The notes under the pieces are model-generated. The model was not told the origin of the DNA. It did no database searches and saw only the letters and a list, made by a program, of their open reading frames with translations. The translations under genes and the position numbers were made by a program. 64,000 bases of DNA from CAVVAL01 sp963742725 (lineage in GTDB: Bacteria > Actinomycetota > Actinomycetes > Mycobacteriales > Cryptosporangiaceae): contig CAVUMX010000001.1 in the NCBI GenBank assembly GCA_963742725.1, positions 186,001-250,000 on the forward strand. Direction: 5' to 3'. Below, piece by piece: positions 59,548 through 64,000 of this stretch. How positions within the stretch are numbered: position 1 is the stretch's first letter; each line of letters begins with the position of its first letter.

Positions 59548-62376
59548 TCACGCCGTGCCGTCGCCGCGCAGGCGAGGGTCGGGCGTGCGCGGCACGGCCA
59601 GCCTGGCGATCTCCCACCGCGACTGGACGCCGAGTTTGCCGAGGATGTGCGAGACGTGCGTCTGCACCGTGCGGCGTGAGAGGAACAGCTGGGCGGCGAT
59701 GTCGGGGTTCGAGCCCCCGTCCGCGACGAGCCGGGCGACCTTGACCTCGGTCGGGGTGAGCGCGTCCCATCCGACGGTCGGTCGGCGCCGCTGTCCGCGC
59801 TGGCCGCGGCGGATCCCGTGCGGACGGATCCTGGACTCGGCGCGCATCAGGTCCCACGCGGCGCCGAGTTGCAGGTAGACCTCGACCGCCTGGCTGAAGG
59901 ACCGCCGGGCAGCGGACACGTCGCCGCGCTCGGCGAGCAGTATCGCGGCGTCCTCGTGGGCCTGGCCGCAGTCGAGGGGGAGCTTGACCTCGCGGTAGTA
60001 CTCGGCCGCGACCAGGATCGGCGCCGGATCCGCGCTTCCCAGGCCCGTGCACCAGCTCGCGGCGGCGGCCCGCCGCCGGGTCGGCGCCAGCTCGGCCTCG
60101 GCGGTACAGGCCGTGATCGCGGCATCGACGACCTGCTGATCGTCGCAGCTGACCGCGAGCCGGGTGAGCTGCGGCAGCCAGGCGTGCCGGGCTATCTCGT
60201 GGGTCGCCTGCCCGGATCCGAGTTCGGCGGCCAGCAACGCCATGGCTTCTTCGGGCTCGCCGGCACGTTCCGCCACGAGCGCATGGGCTTTGAGCAGGTA
60301 CCTCTTCTCGTCGCCGAAGGCGCGCGGCCCGTCCGCCCGGTCGACGTGGAGGTGCTCGGCGGTCGCGGTCCTGTCGTCGCGATGGCCGGCGATCAGGGCG
60401 TACATGCCGTGGACGATCCAGTTCAGCACCGGCCACTCGTCCTCCGACGGCATGTGGTCCGAGAACGACTCGAGCGTCGTCAGGGCGTCGTCCCAGCGGC
60501 CGGTTTCGACGAGACACTCGGCGCACATGGAGCTGACCATGAACTGCCGGGCCGTTCCGGTCCGCTCGGCGAGCAGGGTCACCTCGTGGACGCACGCGTC
60601 GGCCTCGGCCCGCCGGTCCAGCTGCCGCAGCATGTTGATCTGGTGGGTGAGGACCACCTGGCGCAGATCGGCGGTGTCCGGATCGTCGCCGATGGTGTCC
60701 AGCGCGGCACCGGCGAGCCGGGCGGCGCCCTCGGTGTCGTGCCGGATCATGTGGACCAGGCTCAGCGTGTGGTGCGCGTATCCCGCGGCGGCGCGATCGC
60801 CGGCCTGATCCGGATCGGCGAGCACGGCCTCGGCGGCCACGACGGCCTCGTCGGGGCGCTCGTTGACCACGAGGAGCAGGGCCCGCTCGGCGCCGAGCCG
60901 GGCGCGCCACACGGGGTCGAGTCGTGGGTCCACCACGGCTTTGGACGCGAGGTCGAGAGCCTGCTCGTGCTGGTTCGTCCGCAGCAGCGAGTACACGAGG
61001 GTCCAGGTCATCTGCCCGATCAGTTCGGGGTCGCTGGTGCGGGCGAGGATGCCGCGTGCCAGCTTCTCGGCCGGCTCGTTGTGCGCGAGGAGGAACGAGA
61101 CGCTGGCGAGGTACGCCTCCAACTGGTCGCGGTGGGAGCTGTCTGCGGGGATGGCGGAGAGCGTGCGCTCCAGCAGGTCGGTGGCGATGCGCGGCGCCCG
61201 TTGAATCAGCGCCGGCGCCGAGGCGCGGAGCCAGTCGAGCATCTCGGTGTCGACGATCTCCGGCGCGGCGAGCCACTGTTCGGCCACCCGATCCACCGGT
61301 GCTCCCGCGCGGGTCAGGGACTGCGCCGCCTGGCCGTGCAGGGCGGTACGGAGTCCGGCGGGCATCCCCTCGTACAGGACCTGGCGCAGCAGCGGGTGGC
61401 GAAACGCGAGCTGTTCGCCGGAGGCCACCAGGACGCCGGCCGCCGCCGCCTCGTCGATGATCCCGACGAGGTCGGTCGGCGGCCGGCCCAGGGTCGTGGC
61501 GAGATCCACCACCGAGAACTCGGTGCCGAGGAGGACGGCCATCCGGAGGGCCTCGACGGTGGGCTCCGACAGGAAGTCGAGGCGTTCGCCGATCGCGGCG
61601 ACGAGCGACGTGGGCACCGCCGGCTCGGCGGCGTCCGAGGTGAACTCGGCGATCCCGTCGCGGACGGCCAGCTTGTTGTCGCGACGCAGCGCGTCGAACA
61701 GTTCCCTGATGTAGAGGGGGTTCCCGCCGGCGCGGGTCGTCAGGTCGCGGATCCGTGGTCCGACGGGCGCTCCGGCCAGTTCCCCGGCCAGCGCGACGAC
61801 CGACTCGGCCGGAAGCGCGCCAACCTGGAGAAGGGCGGCGCCACGGTCCCGCAGGCCCCGCCGCAGATGGACGAGCTCCGGCCTCCGCGGTACTGGGCGG
61901 TGAGCACCCACCAGCAGGAGGGGAAGCTGCTCGGTCGAATGGGCTAACCGGCTCCAGGCCTGGAACGTGGCGTCGTCGGCCCATTGGAGATCGTCGGCGA
62001 CCAGGAGCACGGGCGACACGGCACAGGCCCGGTCCACGAACGCGAGGAACCGCTCGATCGTCGCCGTGACCGGGTCGCCGCTGAGCGCCCATCCGCCGTT
62101 GGCCGACCCGGTCATCGCCGACCGTGTGGCGGTGTCGAGGCAGTCCAGCAGGACCTGGAGCGGGAAGCGCGAGCCGAGTTCGTCGGCGGCCGCCGTGAAC
62201 ACCTGGCAGCCCCGCCGGGCCGCCTCGGCCGACGCCGCCGCGAGCAGGGCGGTCTTGCCGATACCCGGCTCTCCCTCGACCAGCGCCGCCCCGCCGTGTC
62301 CGGCGGTCAGCCTCGCCACGAGGTCGTGCAGCGACGCCCGTTCCTGCTCGCGGCCGAACAGCACGGTAGGGGTCAC
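59548..62376 (-). CDS. Large LuxR-family ATPase regulator (LAL type)
   Basis: A 942-residue protein. An N-terminal AAA ATPase has Walker A GEPGIGKT (residues 35-42) and LLVADDLQWAD. A long helical TPR-like middle follows, then a C-terminal LuxR helix-turn-helix (LTPTEVKVARLVADGGSNPDIAAQLFLSRRTVQTHV). LAL regulators sense a ligand through the middle region, MalT-style. It lies between two glycoside hydrolase genes and may regulate them. GTG start at 62376. Confidence 0.9.
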   Translation of the reverse strand: MTPTVLFGREQERASLHDLVARLTAGHGGAALVEGEPGIGKTALLAAASAEAARRGCQVFTAAADELGSRFPLQVLLDCLDTATRSAMTGSANGGWALSGDPVTATIERFLAFVDRACAVSPVLLVADDLQWADDATFQAWSRLAHSTEQLPLLLVGAHRPVPRRPELVHLRRGLRDRGAALLQVGALPAESVVALAGELAGAPVGPRIRDLTTRAGGNPLYIRELFDALRRDNKLAVRDGIAEFTSDAAEPAVPTSLVAAIGERLDFLSEPTVEALRMAVLLGTEFSVVDLATTLGRPPTDLVGIIDEAAAAGVLVASGEQLAFRHPLLRQVLYEGMPAGLRTALHGQAAQSLTRAGAPVDRVAEQWLAAPEIVDTEMLDWLRASAPALIQRAPRIATDLLERTLSAIPADSSHRDQLEAYLASVSFLLAHNEPAEKLARGILARTSDPELIGQMTWTLVYSLLRTNQHEQALDLASKAVVDPRLDPVWRARLGAERALLLVVNERPDEAVVAAEAVLADPDQAGDRAAAGYAHHTLSLVHMIRHDTEGAARLAGAALDTIGDDPDTADLRQVVLTHQINMLRQLDRRAEADACVHEVTLLAERTGTARQFMVSSMCAECLVETGRWDDALTTLESFSDHMPSEDEWPVLNWIVHGMYALIAGHRDDRTATAEHLHVDRADGPRAFGDEKRYLLKAHALVAERAGEPEEAMALLAAELGSGQATHEIARHAWLPQLTRLAVSCDDQQVVDAAITACTAEAELAPTRRRAAAASWCTGLGSADPAPILVAAEYYREVKLPLDCGQAHEDAAILLAERGDVSAARRSFSQAVEVYLQLGAAWDLMRAESRIRPHGIRRGQRGQRRRPTVGWDALTPTEVKVARLVADGGSNPDIAAQLFLSRRTVQTHVSHILGKLGVQSRWEIARLAVPRTPDPRLRGDGTA

Positions 62377-62471
62377 GCTGGTAAACCTAGTTGGTAACCC
62401 AGTGTGTTGTGTGTTGTCTGAGCTGCGGGGTCCCCGCGGTGGCCCGGTGCGGCGGGCCACCGCGGGAGGCT

Positions 62472-63869
62472 CTACGCCGGTACGGCGCGGATCAGGCGGG
62501 TCTCGCCCGGCCGGAGGGTCGCGCTGTACGAGCCGTTGATGACGCCGACGTTGCGCCCGGACCAGAGGTCGGTCACGTTCGCGCGGCCGCTGGTGATGCC
62601 GACGGCCGACCAGGTGGTCGACACCGTCTGGTTGCCGCTGGTCCCCGTGTTGAACAGGGCGACGATGTAGTCGCCGTTGGACTCTCGCTTGCTCCAGACC
62701 TGCTGGACGCCCCCGCCGGAGCTGTTGAAGATGCGCTTGGCGGCGACGCCGTCCTGGTTGACGGCGATCAGGCGCGGGTTCTTGAGGATCGTGAGGTCGA
62801 CCGGGTCGAGCTTGGTGAGATCGCTGCCGAGCAGCAGCGGCGCGGCGGCCATCGCCCACAGCGTGTAGTGCGAACGGCGCTGGTCGGGGGTGATGCCGTC
62901 GTTGGCGCCGTTGCCGATCTGGATGGAGTCCAGGTCGTTCCACCCGCCGCGGCCGGCGTGCGGCTGCCAGGCGGCCGCCGAGCCGAACCGGCTGAACACC
63001 TTGGCCCAGCTGGTCAGCGGGTACGACGGGCCGCCGCTGCCGCCACCGCCGGGCGGGCAGTAGCACTCGATGTCGCCCTGCGTGCGCCAGCTGTTGGCGT
63101 ACTGCTTGTACAGGGCCGCGCCGCTGATGTTCATGTTGTTGGACAGCGCGTAGTTGATCGGCCGGCCGCTGCTGCGGAGCGCGGCGGCCCACGCTTTGAT
63201 GTCGTCCGGGGTGTCGACGGTGACGCCGTCGATCTTGAGGTAGTCCACGCCCCACGATGCGTACTGCTTGGCCCAGGAGTTGACGAACGCCTGGGCGCCG
63301 GGCTTCGTGTAGTCGATGTAGTACATGTTCTTGCAGTTGTAGTTCTTGTGGGACCGGGTCGTGTCGGCGATGTCCCTGGCCCGGAAGCTGGTGCCCTCGA
63401 TCGGCGTGTTCTGCAGGACGGCGTTCTTCGGGATGCCGGGGGTGACGTAGAGGCCGAACTTCTGGCCGTTGGCGTGCACCCGGTCGGCCACCGGCTTGAT
63501 GCCGCCGGGGAACTTGGCCGTGTCCACCGCCCACCGGCCGAACGCGTCGACCATGAAGCCGTTGCCGTCGCACTTCTGGAAGAAGTCGTCCACGTTGACG
63601 TAGATGTAGCCGCGCTCGGTGAGGCCGCTGCTCTTCATCGCGTTCGCCTGGGCGATGATCGTCGCCGCCGTCGGGTTGCGGCGGACGAAGCTCCAGCTGC
63701 TCCACCCCATGGCCGGCGTGATCGACAACCCGTTGTCGGCCGCGACCGCGCGCGGCGGATCGGCGATGCTCACCACCCCCGCCGCCGCGACAGCCAGCCC
63801 GACAGCCACCGCGACCGACAGCAGCGAGGCCAGCAACGCCCGCGCCCGTGTTCGCCGGACTCTACGCAT
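62472..63869 (-). CDS. Secreted GH27 alpha-galactosidase
   Basis: A 465-residue exported glycoside hydrolase. The signal peptide ends near PPRAVAA (residue 44). The (beta/alpha)8 domain has TPAMGWSSWSFV, the nucleophile D214 in DYLKIDGV and the acid/base region WNDLDSIQIGN (D314). GH27 enzymes usually have LKYDNC and WNDPDML; these variants suggest a divergent specificity. A C-terminal beta domain follows. GGAGG precedes the ATG at 63869. A DasR-like site lies upstream. Confidence 0.88.
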   Translation of the reverse strand: MRRVRRTRARALLASLLSVAVAVGLAVAAAGVVSIADPPRAVAADNGLSITPAMGWSSWSFVRRNPTAATIIAQANAMKSSGLTERGYIYVNVDDFFQKCDGNGFMVDAFGRWAVDTAKFPGGIKPVADRVHANGQKFGLYVTPGIPKNAVLQNTPIEGTSFRARDIADTTRSHKNYNCKNMYYIDYTKPGAQAFVNSWAKQYASWGVDYLKIDGVTVDTPDDIKAWAAALRSSGRPINYALSNNMNISGAALYKQYANSWRTQGDIECYCPPGGGGSGGPSYPLTSWAKVFSRFGSAAAWQPHAGRGGWNDLDSIQIGNGANDGITPDQRRSHYTLWAMAAAPLLLGSDLTKLDPVDLTILKNPRLIAVNQDGVAAKRIFNSSGGGVQQVWSKRESNGDYIVALFNTGTSGNQTVSTTWSAVGITSGRANVTDLWSGRNVGVINGSYSATLRPGETRLIRAVPA

Positions 63870-63905
63870 CTGATCCTCCAGGCCGTGGGGGTCGATGTAC
63901 ACGTG

Positions 63906-63920
63906 TTGGTATAGACCATT
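63906..63920. promoter_or_regulatory. DasR/GntR-type operator upstream of the alpha-galactosidase gene
   Basis: TTGGTATAGACCATT contains TGGTATAGACCA (63907-63918), one base from the TGGTCTAGACCA core of dre sites bound by DasR and related HutC-type GntR regulators. It is 37 bases before the ATG. Confidence 0.6.
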
Positions 63921-64000
63921 CGGCCGGCTCAGAACAAGAGTCATCGGATGAATATCGTGTACTGGTATGCCCCGTACCGATTCAGGCGCCCGCCACCAGC

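Noticed and set aside
59818..61947. 709-codon plus-strand frame opposite the LuxR-type regulator
   Set aside because: No domain or start context; antisense shadow of a clear ATPase/HTH protein.
1..64000. CRISPR array
   Set aside because: No series of regularly spaced 25-40 base repeats is visible anywhere; the tandem repeats found have no unique spacers.

Overview
The window is strongly GC-rich throughout and carries genes typical of a spore-forming, filamentous actinomycete. Evidence includes SsgA/SsgB-type sporulation regulator, SARP/AfsR regulators, ECF sigma/anti-sigma pairs, a phosphatidylinositol mannoside (PIM) locus, many GTG starts and very rare TTA codons. The genus cannot be fixed from sequence alone.

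Layout. (1) 1-14.7 kb is conserved core: on the minus strand ruvC (cut by the window edge), a vapBC toxin-antitoxin pair, yebC, pdxT/pdxS, a LemA-like membrane protein, then the PIM operon pgsA-acyltransferase-pimA. An EF-G paralogue follows on the plus strand, then a HIT protein and thrS, an orphan glutamate-type binding lipoprotein, an RlmA-type rRNA methyltransferase and purC. (2) 14.8-23.4 kb is accessory and secretion-oriented: a beta-propeller phytase, then a minus-strand block of three small secreted proteins around a lipoprotein, a peptidoglycan-binding adaptor and an ABC ATPase/FtsX permease pair. An ECF sigma factor with a membrane partner and a SARP regulator lie upstream. The smallest secreted protein and the ABC pair recall lactococcin-972-type bacteriocin loci. 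(3) 23.5-29.9 kb holds regulators, methyltransferases and a GNAT protein whose stop codon abuts a 164-bp MITE. (4) 30.0-34.9 kb is a tight operon: trypsin-like protease, MoxR ATPase, DUF58 protein and two von Willebrand factor A proteins. (5) 35.3-37.3 kb is one uninterrupted frame joining a complete cytochrome P450 to a complete SAM-dependent methyltransferase, the most unusual gene here; a TetR gene with operator-like repeats follows. (6) 38-41.5 kb holds a DUF3592-like membrane protein, an aldo/keto reductase and a secreted SMP-30-like propeller. (7) 41.6-49.6 kb is a decayed genomic island in tRNA-Val(CAC). It is bounded by a 45-bp repeat of the tRNA 3' part, with a tyrosine integrase next to the intact tRNA. 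Inside are unknown genes, a probable toxin-antitoxin pair, a GNAT protein, a transporter remnant and an IS256-family element that has cut off the integrase 5' end. A serine-recombinase remnant and a GH27 fragment lie just outside the left repeat. (8) 49.6-54.7 kb returns to chromosomal genes: PGPGW membrane protein, SigK/RskA-like pair, SsgB-like protein, GNAT protein, CapA-like protein and a tRNA cluster Gly(GCC)-Cys(GCA)-Val(GAC). (9) 54.9-64 kb has a small secreted protein, two wrecked alpha/beta hydrolases, a secreted GH3 enzyme with an N-terminal Calx-beta-like domain, a large LuxR-family ATPase regulator and a secreted GH27 alpha-galactosidase preceded by a DasR-like operator.

Functionally, regions 2 and 9 suggest investment in export of small proteins and in scavenging phosphate and plant sugars. 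Region 5 suggests a hydroxylate-then-methylate tailoring enzyme without a neighbouring biosynthetic cluster. Region 7 is a defence/mobility scrapyard.
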